Positions 35,727 to 45,075 of a stretch of 64,000 bases of DNA are shown here, piece after piece. Source of the DNA: Bacillota bacterium (lineage in GTDB: Bacteria > Bacillota > Clostridia > Lachnospirales > Lachnospiraceae); the NCBI GenBank assembly GCA_023421505.1, contig JAEZTJ010000093.1:246906-310905 (forward strand), read 5' to 3'. The notes below the pieces were generated by a model. The model was given only the letters and a program-made list of their open reading frames with translations, did not search any database and was not told the origin of the DNA. A program made the position numbers and the translations under genes. Numbering within the stretch: the first letter of the stretch is position 1; each line of letters starts with the position of its first letter.

Positions 35727-37544
35727 CTATATCCTCCGTGGAATTAAAAGAATAACTTCAGTTTCTTCTCCTAATATACTGTTAACCCTTACACTTGCTT
35801 CTTTTCCATAATACATATGCATCCTAGAGATTACATTTTCCATACCTATATGACTACCTCTATTGATACTGCGAAACACATTATTGTTAATCTCATTGAC
35901 TAATGCCGGCTCTATCCCTTTCCCATTATCTTTGATTGTTATGCAGATGAAAGCATTCTGAGCTTCTAGCCTGACTAATAAGTAATGTTCTCTGGTCAGG
36001 CCTTCAAATCCATGTATAACTGCATTTTCAATAAAGGGCTGTAAAATAAGTTTATGAATTTTGCAATTTAAAAGCTCGGGATCTGCATCCACCTGATATC
36101 GGAATGAATTCTTAAGTCTGATTTGCTGCAGGTTCACATAATTCTTTAACCATTCTAATTCCTGTCTAACCTCAACCATCGCATTACTGTTCGTAATCGC
36201 ATATCGAAGAATTTGAGCGAGGGAACTGATTGCATTACTGATATCATAATTTTCCTTGTCGATTGCCATCCAATTAATAGTATCCAGAGTATTATAAAGA
36301 AAGTGAGGATTTATCTGAGCCTCCAAAGCCTTTATTTCTGCCTCAAGCTGTCGCTCTCCCGCCTCCTTTTCACTCTTCATGGCAGCATCAAGACTGCCAA
36401 TCATTTCATTAAATTGTAGCGCGATATACTCTACCTCAATCGGCATCTTTTTTTCAATTTCCACTCTGGAATTTAAGTCACCTGTACTGACTACATGCAT
36501 TGTTGAAACTACTTTTTTTACTGATGATACCAATCTTTTTGATAGTAAAACCGTAAGAAGGATAGCTACTAGCAAAGAAAGCACACTAACTAAAATAAGA
36601 AATCTCTGCTGTAGGCTTAATGTGCTGATGGCATCCTGCTGATTGGTGACATTAATAATATCCCAGTTAAGCAAATCGTTATGATAAACATATACAGATA
36701 GATAGTCTTTTTTTATTTTCCTATCCTTAGAGACAAAATTCAGATATGCCTTCTTTCTTTCATCGATAGAGGAATAGGAAGCTGTCACTTTATCTGCAAG
36801 CTTATCCTGATCGATATAAGAAATAACCCTGCCGTTCTCATCAACAATAAAATTAAAACTGCTCATGCTATCATCGGTATCAGATGTCGACAGGCAAGCT
36901 TCTCTCAGTAATTTTTCATCGATACTGACTATAACAACAGCATTTTTTTTATTTAAATTCTTATAATCAATTACACTATGCGCTAAATGAAATAAATAAT
37001 AATCTTTATTGGCAAAACTTTTTCCATATTCAGTAGGATATGTATGCGTTGTACTATCGGCTATAACTTCTTTATATAGTTCAACCTGAGAAAGACTGAA
37101 CTGTTCAATCCAAGATTGTTCATTAGATACAGCGGACATTTGATCATAGGATATTAGCATCCCACCTGCTGTTATTATTGTGATGGATCTTATATACTTC
37201 TTCGTATATAAAACACCTTGCAAAATTCTTCTTAACTGGTTTTTTGATACAGCGACATCCTTACCCACATTTAGTTTATCAACTAAGGTAACTACATCAT
37301 CATTCGTATACAACTGATAAAGTATGTCTTCGTAAGATTCCAGCCATATATTAAGACTTTTACTGGTTTGCTCCAGATTATTGAGTATTAATACATCTGT
37401 GTTATTTTTTAAGGTATACGATACGTTATAATAAGAAAAAAAGCTGATAAATAGAATCGGTATGGCAGAAGCAATTAGAAACAACCGTATCAGCTTCGTC
37501 TGTAAGCTGACTTTATTTTTACTGCGAACACTTATTTTTTTCAT
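35727..37544 (-). CDS. YesM-type sensor histidine kinase, glycan locus 1
   Basis: A 605-residue membrane kinase. A transmembrane segment at about 20-42, an extracellular Cache-like sensor region of about 260 residues, and a second segment near 300-322 are followed by HAMP (TMHVVSTGDLNSRVEIEKK). A His_kinase domain has the phospho-site in EAQINPHFLYNTLDTINWM, and a HATPase domain carries DNGKGIEP and GIGLxNV-like SHIGMENVISRMHMYYG. This family reports extracellular oligosaccharides, often with the binding protein of the same locus. It is the first gene of the operon, with the TA-flanked palindromic element in its upstream region. Confidence 0.92.
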   Translation of the reverse strand: MKKISVRSKNKVSLQTKLIRLFLIASAIPILFISFFSYYNVSYTLKNNTDVLILNNLEQTSKSLNIWLESYEDILYQLYTNDDVVTLVDKLNVGKDVAVSKNQLRRILQGVLYTKKYIRSITIITAGGMLISYDQMSAVSNEQSWIEQFSLSQVELYKEVIADSTTHTYPTEYGKSFANKDYYLFHLAHSVIDYKNLNKKNAVVIVSIDEKLLREACLSTSDTDDSMSSFNFIVDENGRVISYIDQDKLADKVTASYSSIDERKKAYLNFVSKDRKIKKDYLSVYVYHNDLLNWDIINVTNQQDAISTLSLQQRFLILVSVLSLLVAILLTVLLSKRLVSSVKKVVSTMHVVSTGDLNSRVEIEKKMPIEVEYIALQFNEMIGSLDAAMKSEKEAGERQLEAEIKALEAQINPHFLYNTLDTINWMAIDKENYDISNAISSLAQILRYAITNSNAMVEVRQELEWLKNYVNLQQIRLKNSFRYQVDADPELLNCKIHKLILQPFIENAVIHGFEGLTREHYLLVRLEAQNAFICITIKDNGKGIEPALVNEINNNVFRSINRGSHIGMENVISRMHMYYGKEASVRVNSILGEETEVILLIPRRI

Positions 37545-37576
37545 ATCATATTCCTTTCATAATTTATAAAAGTATA

Positions 37577-37739
37577 GATAAATGCGAAACTCAATAATTG
37601 TAAGTATTGTATACACAGCATATACTATTCCGGAGCGGAATTAAAGTGTTAAAACACTTTAGCTCATAGGAGCGTTGGAGCGAAGGAATAGTATATGTTG
37701 TGTATACAATTATTAAAACTTTATAGTTTCGCAATTATC
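37577..37739. repeat. TA-flanked long palindromic element (MITE-like)
   Basis: A 163-bp imperfect palindrome flanked by TA on both sides (37575-37576 and 37740-37741). The ends are GATAAATGCGAAACT and AGTTTCGCAATTATC. Inner arms GTATACACAGCATATACTAT and ATAGTATATGTTGTGTATAC pair, and the centre is AAAGTGTT-AA-AACACTTT. The TA duplication and inverted ends fit a non-autonomous Tc1/IS630-type insertion. The short copy at 53040-53085 reads like this element with its inside deleted. It lies upstream of the YesM gene, where it could affect transcription. A further partial end (CAATTGCGAAACACG) lies at about 37756-37770. Confidence 0.7.
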
Positions 37740-37874
37740 TATTCATAAAAGTAACCAATTGCGAAACACGTCCACTATAATACCCCTTTCCTTCATTATA
37801 ATTGACACTAATATTAATAACAATAAATTTATCCATCGTTAATTATTTGCTTATCCATCCATGCCGAACGAATC

Positions 37875-37912
37875 AAAAAAGTCTTGAAATCATTAGATTT
37901 CAAGACTTTTTC
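37875..37912 (-). terminator. Rho-independent terminator of glycan locus 2
   Basis: A perfect stem GTCTTGAAATC / GATTTCAAGAC with an ATTA loop is flanked by A6 and T5, so it works in both directions. It lies about 65 bases after the stop of the URO-D-like gene, the last gene of the locus 2 operon. Confidence 0.9.
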
Positions 37913-37977
37913 TTTACGACGTAATCCATAATCGCTGATAGAAAGAGCATTTCTACCGCATAGGCTCTGATAAGGAA

Positions 37978-39219
37978 TCATCCGCCATAGTTATTTGCTA
38001 TATCCATAGCAATCTTTTCCCATTTTAGCAGGTTTTCAGGATGATAAGCAACACTGCTGACATCCTTAAGCACGAGATCAAAGGCAACTCCGTTGCGATA
38101 ACAAGCATCAAAGATATGTGTTATTTCCTTCCGCAGTAAAGCTTCGTCCATATTTGCTATGGCAAGTGCTGCTGGATTCGCTTTCGCTGCCATTACATAT
38201 TGCTTATTGATGCATTCCGCTGCAATGTCATAATTAGCCCACGGGGTAACCGAAATCTTTCTTAAATTCGGAAGTTTTGATACAATATCTATTTGGTTGT
38301 GCAGAGGTTCGCAGCAGCCATAGTATACCAGACCAAAGGGCTCCATAGCTCTCCTCATATAGGTGATATCAAATTCATCCCTCTGTGCCGGTGATGCTGA
38401 TGAGAATACCTGCGCCGCACCTCTTCCCCAGACATCCTTGGCTTTAAAATGTTCTCCGTCAAAATTCTTTAAAGGTAAATCGTCCGTATAGGCTGTGGTA
38501 CAGTGCACAGTATCTTGATATCCCTCAAACAAATTGAGCTCTTCGTATTGTCGTACTTTATCTAGAAATATAGAAGTCAATTTCTCAGCTATCTCATGCA
38601 TATATTCCGGACGTATTAATAAATCAATCAGCGTATTTTCTACTCCATGCAATTGTGCCACATCATCCCAAAGCGTATCAAAAACCCAGCGGCTGCCAGT
38701 CAGCTTAACCGGCATGATATCTCCGACCATATTGGCGAGGAGTTGATACCTGCGCTCGGATTCCTCTTTGTCATAAGTGATAACTTCGTTATGAAGAAGC
38801 TCCAGACAGGACTCATCGTCCATTTGATCGATGAATTTATGAGACTTGATATGATTATTCACATCAGTAGAAATTGTCTCTTCCTTCAGATCCAAACCGA
38901 TACCAGTAGAGTGAATCACCTTTCCCACACTTAAAAACGGCGGTATCACCATATCGGCAGGGAAGTGTCTCCAGCGATATAAGGTCTGCCTGATGTGTGA
39001 CTCCACTTGCCTTAAGTAAGGATCCGTACAAAGAGGTGTCAATTCCCCCATCTGATTTAATTCATTCCACGGTAGCTCGTCGATTAGAATGACCGGTCTT
39101 ATCATATGCAAATCTACAACTGCCTTATGAAGTTCCTTACGTTTGACATTCACTTCGTCACTTGCTGCTTCTGCCAATTCACGAGTAAGTCCTCTTAATA
39201 TTTTCTCATCGTTTGTCAT
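37978..39219 (-). CDS. Uroporphyrinogen decarboxylase-like (URO-D superfamily) protein
   Basis: A 413-residue soluble protein of the URO-D/MtaA superfamily, related in fold to cobalamin-independent methionine synthase. A helical N-terminal region precedes an alpha/beta barrel with GSRWVFDTLWDDVAQLHGV, LNLFEGYQDTVHCTTAY, VYYGCCEPLH and SVTPWANYDIAAECI. True HemE residues for porphyrin binding are not apparent. Related genes are found in many clostridial and planctomycete carbohydrate loci, where their substrate is unknown. It is the last gene of glycan locus 2, after GH36. A link to glycan or methyl-sugar metabolism is inference from context. Confidence 0.75.
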   Translation of the reverse strand: MTNDEKILRGLTRELAEAASDEVNVKRKELHKAVVDLHMIRPVILIDELPWNELNQMGELTPLCTDPYLRQVESHIRQTLYRWRHFPADMVIPPFLSVGKVIHSTGIGLDLKEETISTDVNNHIKSHKFIDQMDDESCLELLHNEVITYDKEESERRYQLLANMVGDIMPVKLTGSRWVFDTLWDDVAQLHGVENTLIDLLIRPEYMHEIAEKLTSIFLDKVRQYEELNLFEGYQDTVHCTTAYTDDLPLKNFDGEHFKAKDVWGRGAAQVFSSASPAQRDEFDITYMRRAMEPFGLVYYGCCEPLHNQIDIVSKLPNLRKISVTPWANYDIAAECINKQYVMAAKANPAALAIANMDEALLRKEITHIFDACYRNGVAFDLVLKDVSSVAYHPENLLKWEKIAMDIANNYGG

Positions 39220-39246
39220 AACTTACAAAAACCTCCTGTTTATCTA

Positions 39247-41358
39247 CTATTCGGCTGAAGCCGTTAATATTAAGATAGTTTTTGAATCCTTATTCTCCAA
39301 ACTTATCTGAAGCATTACACTTCCATCCGTCCTTCGTTCCCATAAGTCAGAACCTATTACCTGAAGCTTAAGTTCAGGAGCGATTTGCTTTGTTATATAA
39401 GTATAGGTGCCAGCTGCATTTGTAAAGAAGGCTATCAGACCTATGCCTTCCTTATAGTTTATCTTTTCATAGATTTCCGGGCTGGAACCAAGGAAACCTG
39501 TGGTTTCAGGGTAACATCGTGTTACTACTCCAGCAACTTGCTTATAAGAATTAATAAATTCATTCCACTTCGTTATTTCCTGGTCGGTTAAGCTAAGAAG
39601 GTCACCCCAGATCCCATTACCTCCAAGGCTCATAGCTGCCATAGCGTTTCTCTTAATTTTCTCAGACCCATCAGGAAAGAAATGTGATAAAAACAGAATA
39701 GAGGGAGCAATAAAATCATACTTGACATTCTGCCTACAGATTCTGGATCTCATTACTGTTGGGAAACTGAAGATGTTCATAAAGGGTTCCATAAATACTT
39801 CCTGCTCATTCCCAAAAAGCTTTAGCTGCTGCGGTAGTTCAAAATCCTTCGCATATGGTCCATTATTCGTAAGAAAGTACTTGCCAACGGATAAAAAGCC
39901 TAAGCCTACAAACCGTTTTTCTTCCGTAATGTCAAAATCAACTATGATTTCAGGACATTGCCTGGCTACCTCTTCAACTATTCTTATCATTTGTATACCC
40001 ATTTGATAACTGTAGCATTCTAATCGCTCTTTGATGGAGTTATTTTCATCTCCATGATGGTGCTTAGCACTCTGACACCCATATTGCCCTATCCCATCCC
40101 ATTTGAAATAGCTGACTCCCATTTCTCTATGCAGCTTTAGCATAGTATCAATCAGATACTCCGAGTAATCAGAAGCGAAACACATCTCATAGCTCTCTTC
40201 TGTCTCCCATATCCTGCCCAGGCTTTTCATTCCATCTTTGTCCTCAACCGAATATTCCGGATGTTCCCTAAAAATTGTTGATGTCTCAGCGGCTGCAAGT
40301 GGATTCATCCAAAGACCGAATTTCATTCGGTAAGCTTCCAGCTTCTCCCGTATATGCTTAAATCCTCCGGGAAATCGTAGCTGATCTACTTCCCAATCTC
40401 CTGTTTTCTGATACCATCCGGTATCAATTACAAATACGTCAACTCCCAATCGATAGGCAATATCTATTTCCTTTAGCATCTGTTCTTCTGTCATTTCAGA
40501 TAAATAAGGTAAATTCTTGAAGTTTCGGTTACGTTCCTGATTATTCCAGGTATTATAATAGATATAGGGTTCTCTGGAAGCATGATTTAAGCTGATATAG
40601 TCTAGAATAAACTCCCGATAATAACGGAACATATTCTCCTGTCCACCCTCACAGACTGCTACTTCAAACCAACAGGATTGGAAGGGCTTTTCCCTTGTTA
40701 TTCTCTGACCGGAATAATAGTTCCCTTTTTTAGCCTGCAGCGTTATCGTCATAGTATCATGTTCTTGTATTTTGAAATCCAAAAATCCATCCGGGTACAT
40801 CGCTCCATGTTCATACGCCAGTAACACACAATCACTTTCATTGCTTGTAATTACTGCCGGTCCGATTACTGATATTCCCTGCTTCCTGCGTTCTGGGATA
40901 ACAGCCTCAAGGTTGGGGCAATAACTGTGTAGATAGGGATCATATTGAGCAAATTGCAATTCTGTACAAGCCTCTATTTTCCCTTCAATTTGGAGCTTAG
41001 TATAGCATATTTCATCCCTTCCGTTACTTTTGGTCATAATGGCAGTTCCGTCACTGCTAAACTGATATCTGAATTTAATAAACGGTGAATTAGGAAATAT
41101 CCGCAGCTGTACTTTCAACTGCAAAGTGTCACTACATTGATAGGTTGCTACGATCTCTCTGCCACCGTTGCTTAGCAGCATTTCTTCCTGTATTCCAGTA
41201 AAACAAAACTGATTACCAATTATATTCCCGTCAATTTCAATGTTAGGAAACTCCAAGCAGTAAGTACGATTACTCTTGCTTACTATCTCAAAAAGAGATT
41301 CCTCCTGACCAAGAATTACCTTGTTACTGTAGCCTGGAATTTCATATGCTTTTCTCAT
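39247..41358 (-). CDS. GH36-type alpha-galactosidase
   Basis: A 703-residue retaining alpha-galactosidase-like enzyme of the melibiase clan. An N-terminal beta-sandwich precedes the barrel: YYNTWNNQERNRNF, then VDVFVIDTGWYQKTGDWEVD, FGLWMNPLAAAETS, and the nucleophile D421 in VSYFKWDGIGQYG. The acid/base region (IIVDFDITEEKRFVGLGF, D474 or D476) differs from the classic CSGGGGR form, so the exact subfamily and linkage are uncertain. No signal peptide; it would act on imported oligosaccharides. The GH gene upstream is separated by about 100 bases. Confidence 0.8.
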   Translation of the reverse strand: MRKAYEIPGYSNKVILGQEESLFEIVSKSNRTYCLEFPNIEIDGNIIGNQFCFTGIQEEMLLSNGGREIVATYQCSDTLQLKVQLRIFPNSPFIKFRYQFSSDGTAIMTKSNGRDEICYTKLQIEGKIEACTELQFAQYDPYLHSYCPNLEAVIPERRKQGISVIGPAVITSNESDCVLLAYEHGAMYPDGFLDFKIQEHDTMTITLQAKKGNYYSGQRITREKPFQSCWFEVAVCEGGQENMFRYYREFILDYISLNHASREPYIYYNTWNNQERNRNFKNLPYLSEMTEEQMLKEIDIAYRLGVDVFVIDTGWYQKTGDWEVDQLRFPGGFKHIREKLEAYRMKFGLWMNPLAAAETSTIFREHPEYSVEDKDGMKSLGRIWETEESYEMCFASDYSEYLIDTMLKLHREMGVSYFKWDGIGQYGCQSAKHHHGDENNSIKERLECYSYQMGIQMIRIVEEVARQCPEIIVDFDITEEKRFVGLGFLSVGKYFLTNNGPYAKDFELPQQLKLFGNEQEVFMEPFMNIFSFPTVMRSRICRQNVKYDFIAPSILFLSHFFPDGSEKIKRNAMAAMSLGGNGIWGDLLSLTDQEITKWNEFINSYKQVAGVVTRCYPETTGFLGSSPEIYEKINYKEGIGLIAFFTNAAGTYTYITKQIAPELKLQVIGSDLWERRTDGSVMLQISLENKDSKTILILTASAE

Positions 41359-41458
41359 ATTAATCCTCCATGATGTCGTTTCACGGCATCGCTAATAGTG
41401 ATGAAGAAGCTTGGAATGAGTACAGCGTGCTCATTCTATGGTATATGATAACAGTTTA

Positions 41459-43168
41459 CTATGTCAAATACTCATGTGTCATAACCAGGAAGGCACTAGA
41501 GGTCCAGGTATATGCTTTGTCACGTAAGCCCTCCCCTGTTAATGCATCAAAGTTCTCAGCACAACCGCTTTTTTGAATCATCATGGCAAATTTATCAGCT
41601 ACATTTTTTACCAGTTCTTCTTCACCGCACTGGTACAGACCATCTAGTAAAATCATGGTGCTCGGAGCCCAGATAGGCCCACGCCAATAACCGTCAGACA
41701 CATAATACTTGCTTACCGTACTTTCTGTAGCATAGCCAAAATCTGTTAGAAATTTATCACTCTTTAAGACTCGGATCATATTCTCTCTGATATCCGCCGG
41801 TAAACGCTTTCCTAATACAATGGACTCAAATAGAATTAAGCTGTCTGTTTCTATCACTTCATGAGTCACATTCTTAACAGCCTTTGGCATGCCGTCTTCA
41901 AAGCAATGCTCCAGCATCAGCTTTAGCATGTTTTCCGATTTTTGCTGCCACAGTAAAGCGTCCTGCTCTCTTTTTAGCTGCATTGCCAGACTTGACAAAA
42001 CCTCCATTTGTATAATTAAGTAGGCTTGCAATTCCGGCAACTCTACCGGAGGCTGAATTCGAAAAGCGGTAGAATTGTCCCAGCCAGAATCATTACCATG
42101 ATTATATTCACAGATTCCGTCATGATCATGATCACGGTATAGAAGCCACCAGTTCGTCCATTTTGATAACTTGATATAAGCCTCTTCCGTCTGTTCGTCG
42201 GTAAGCTGCATGTTTTTCAACATTCTTGACAATGCCCAGCCATGAATAGGAGGCTTACTATAATTCCATACAATATGAACATCATTTATACTGTCCGGTA
42301 ATAATCCCGTCTTATCTTGAAAATCAAACATTACGATAAACTGGTCCCATGCCTTTTCAGGGTTTTGATAGGAAAGGGCTATCGCGTTAAAGCAGTGATC
42401 CCAGCTCCAGACATTACACATCCAGTTCTTGGACATATACATGGAATCCCTTGTGAGGAATCCATCCTTTCTTACATAACAGGACCAATTCAAGTAAGAA
42501 GCCAGTTCTCTCTCCTGTTCATACTTTGCCGGAACTGTAGGCATTGAATGATAAAATTCCTGAAACTCCTCTGCTGTGTTTGCTTGAGAGGTATCATAAT
42601 CGTAGGTTTCAATGCTACCGTCCCACTCTATCTCTATTTCCTTTAGGACAACCAATAGGTTCCCTTCCTTTGAAGTAAATTGCATCCTACTATACTCAGC
42701 TGTAGCTTCTTTCCAGGCCTGATCCAGTGATGTATCACCCTTAATTGCCCAGGTTAAATATCTGCAGTTGTTCTTAAAGCAGTTCGACATATAGCGCACC
42801 TGGTCTTCACAGGGAATTTCATAAATATAATCATAAGGTCCGCCCGCAGTCAAATAGTCAAAGGTAATTCCTGCTTTATCTCCAACCCCTTTAAATAAAA
42901 TGGTAGTATCGTCGTGAAAGCATACTTTTATCTGACTATTCTTCATCTTAATGATTAGTTGGTCAGGTTCTGCTTCACAATGATATTCTGTAATTCTTCC
43001 GTTCTCCGTCGGTATCAGCTTGGCAACAAAAGGTGTTTTCGAAAAGCCATGGATCGTTCTTAAATATAATCCGGGTGCGTTACCCATTCCATGAAAATCA
43101 GCATCATTATCTGATATTACCATATAGGCTCCTGCTTTACTGAAAGGAATTTCCTTTAAATTAAACAT
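41459..43168 (-). CDS. MGH1-like (alpha/alpha)6 glycoside hydrolase
   Basis: A 569-residue cytoplasmic protein. After a short N-terminal beta domain the barrel shows NWMCNVWSWDHCFNAIALSY, TGLLPDSINDVHIVWNYSKP, GNDSGWDNSTAF and SDGYWRGPIWAPSTMILLDG, with late GEGLRDKAYTWTSSAFLVM. These are the trehalase/GH63/mannosylglycerate-hydrolase (MGH1) clan signatures. The acidic residues of GWDN and of the WSWDHC segment are catalytic candidates. The natural substrate cannot be read from sequence; an alpha-glucoside, mannoside or galactoside is possible. It is the first enzyme gene after the permeases of locus 2. Confidence 0.78.
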   Translation of the reverse strand: MFNLKEIPFSKAGAYMVISDNDADFHGMGNAPGLYLRTIHGFSKTPFVAKLIPTENGRITEYHCEAEPDQLIIKMKNSQIKVCFHDDTTILFKGVGDKAGITFDYLTAGGPYDYIYEIPCEDQVRYMSNCFKNNCRYLTWAIKGDTSLDQAWKEATAEYSRMQFTSKEGNLLVVLKEIEIEWDGSIETYDYDTSQANTAEEFQEFYHSMPTVPAKYEQERELASYLNWSCYVRKDGFLTRDSMYMSKNWMCNVWSWDHCFNAIALSYQNPEKAWDQFIVMFDFQDKTGLLPDSINDVHIVWNYSKPPIHGWALSRMLKNMQLTDEQTEEAYIKLSKWTNWWLLYRDHDHDGICEYNHGNDSGWDNSTAFRIQPPVELPELQAYLIIQMEVLSSLAMQLKREQDALLWQQKSENMLKLMLEHCFEDGMPKAVKNVTHEVIETDSLILFESIVLGKRLPADIRENMIRVLKSDKFLTDFGYATESTVSKYYVSDGYWRGPIWAPSTMILLDGLYQCGEEELVKNVADKFAMMIQKSGCAENFDALTGEGLRDKAYTWTSSAFLVMTHEYLT

Positions 43169-43212
43169 GCTTCTATTTCTCCTTCTTACTAATTCTGTTT
43201 ATTTTATATATT

Positions 43213-44043
43213 CTATCCCTTCAAACCTGAAAATGTAATTCCTTCTATAAAATATCTTTGTGCAAAGAAAAAGATAAATACCATCGGAATAATCGCTAAA
43301 GAAGAGGCTGCCATTAATAAGTTCCAGGATCCGGTATATTGTCCGATGAAAGTCTGCAGACCAAGTGATACTGTCTTCAGTTTTTCATCCTCCAGATATA
43401 ATAAGGGTCCCAGGAAATCATTCCAAGTGCTCATAAAGGTAAATACACCTACTGAGCATAATACCGGTTTTGACATAGGGATGATAACTTTAAAATAAAT
43501 CTTAAGATAATTAGCACCATCTACCAAGGCGGCTTCATCATAAGCTTTGGGAATTCCGCGATAAAACTGATTTACCAGGAACATATTAAATGCACTACCG
43601 AAAAAAGCGGGAAGCATAAGAGGTATATAAGTATTATACATGCCAATCATTTGCCACATCATAAACTGCGGTATCATGACAACCGTATAGGGTATCATCA
43701 TAGTAGAAAGCATTACTCCAAATAAAAAGTTTTTTCCTTTAAAACGAAATCTCGCAAATCCGTAGGCGATAAAACTGGAGCTCACCACTTGCGCGATTAC
43801 ATTCACCGCAACAAGTAATATTGAGTTTAAGAAATATCTTAAAAAAGGTGCCCTCTCAAAGATAAGCCCATAGTTTTCATAACGCATTCTCTCTGGTATC
43901 CATTTAATAGGCATTGACATAATTTCTCTATCTGACATAAATGCACTTCGAACCAACCAAAAAAAGGGGAAAAGCATTATAACAGATATAAGGATTAAGG
44001 TTACCATACTTGTTTTATTGATTTTCGATTTCATACTTCTCAT
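43213..44043 (-). CDS. Sugar ABC transporter permease (MalG/AraQ type), glycan locus 2
   Basis: A 276-residue CUT1 permease with six membrane segments. EAA loop: AYDEAALVDGANYLKIYFKV. N-terminal MLFPFFWLVRSAFMSDREIM is characteristic. It overlaps the upstream permease by one base (TAATG) and ends 44 bases before the MGH1-like gene. No ATPase gene is nearby; a shared ATPase is assumed. Confidence 0.93.
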   Translation of the reverse strand: MRSMKSKINKTSMVTLILISVIMLFPFFWLVRSAFMSDREIMSMPIKWIPERMRYENYGLIFERAPFLRYFLNSILLVAVNVIAQVVSSSFIAYGFARFRFKGKNFLFGVMLSTMMIPYTVVMIPQFMMWQMIGMYNTYIPLMLPAFFGSAFNMFLVNQFYRGIPKAYDEAALVDGANYLKIYFKVIIPMSKPVLCSVGVFTFMSTWNDFLGPLLYLEDEKLKTVSLGLQTFIGQYTGSWNLLMAASSLAIIPMVFIFFFAQRYFIEGITFSGLKG

Positions 44044-44960
44044 TACTTATCTCCTCCCGACTCATAATAAACCCATTTTTTTGATGAAGAAAAGATGAGT
44101 AAAGTCAATATTCCGACTAATACGAATAAGATCCAGGAAAGTGCTGCAGCATAACCCATTTTTCCGTATTTAAATGCATTACGATAAATCAATAATGAGA
44201 AGAATAAACTAGAATTAGCCGGACCACCGTCCGTCATTATGTAGGACTGGGTAAATGTCTGAAGACAGCCAATCGTCGTTGTTATTATATTAAAAAATAT
44301 AATAGGCGTAATAAGGGGTACTGTAATTGATTTAAATATCTGCCTGCCCTTCGCACCGTCTATTTTAGCTGCTTCATACAATTCGTTAGAAATGCCTTGC
44401 AGACCAGCCAAATAGACAATTACAGTATTACCGGCAGCCCATACTGCCATAATAGCCAGACAGGGTATAACTCCTTTTATACTATAAATAAAGTTACTGG
44501 TGGGTAAGTTAAGATTACGCAATACACCATTGAGTAATCCATAGGTTGGATTATAAATAAACATCCACATTGCTGCACTTGCTACCGCAGGTACAATAGA
44601 AGGGATATAAAATATCGTTCTGAATATCGAAATACCTTTTACTTTCGTATTTAAAAGCATAGCTACTAATAACGAAATTATTGTAATTAAAGGTACTGTC
44701 AATAAGGTATAGTAAGCGGTAACAAATAAGGATTTCCCTGTTAAGGGATCGCTAAATGCAGTTTTATAATTAACAAATCCTACAAATTTCATAGGTGTAA
44801 TAATGTTCCAGTCAGTCATGCTGACGAATAGGCTAAAAATCATGGGAATAAGATTAAACAACAGAAATCCGATAATTCCCGGCATAATGAAAAAATAACC
44901 CCACCTTGCCTGTGATTTTTCAATACTTTTACTAATAGGTTTTGTTGTAGTTTTTTTCAA
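44043..44960 (-). CDS. Sugar ABC transporter permease (MalF/UgpA type), glycan locus 2
   Basis: A 305-residue CUT1 permease. It starts with a basic stretch and then FFIMPGIIGFLLFNLIPMIF, and has the EAA loop ELYEAAKIDGAKGRQIFKSI. It forms the pore with the following MalG-type protein. It lies 115 bases after the binding-protein gene, a gap containing a possible stem-loop. Confidence 0.93.
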   Translation of the reverse strand: MKKTTTKPISKSIEKSQARWGYFFIMPGIIGFLLFNLIPMIFSLFVSMTDWNIITPMKFVGFVNYKTAFSDPLTGKSLFVTAYYTLLTVPLITIISLLVAMLLNTKVKGISIFRTIFYIPSIVPAVASAAMWMFIYNPTYGLLNGVLRNLNLPTSNFIYSIKGVIPCLAIMAVWAAGNTVIVYLAGLQGISNELYEAAKIDGAKGRQIFKSITVPLITPIIFFNIITTTIGCLQTFTQSYIMTDGGPANSSLFFSLLIYRNAFKYGKMGYAAALSWILFVLVGILTLLIFSSSKKWVYYESGGDK

Positions 44961-45002
44961 TATATTCCACCACCTTGTCGGTCATTCCATTTAATAGTAT
45001 TC

Positions 45003-45047
45003 TGGCCACCCAGCTGTAGTAGAATACTTTCAGAACATGAGTGGCCA
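45003..45047 (-). other. Possible stem-loop between binding-protein and permease genes
   Basis: Arms TGGCCAC and GTGGCCA, 7 bp, with a 31-base partly structured loop. It has no T-run, so it is not a standard terminator. It occupies the same place as the stem-loop at 32739-32775 in locus 1 and may protect or limit transcripts. Confidence 0.35.
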
Positions 45048-45075
45048 TTATAATACATCCTTTTACATTTATTTA

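Larger units (their letters stand above)
37545..37977. other. Gene-free interval between the two glycan loci
   Basis: 433 bases. It holds the palindromic element (37577-37739), an AT-rich stretch that should contain the YesM promoter, and the terminator at 37875-37912. I see no coding sequence. Confidence 0.6.
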
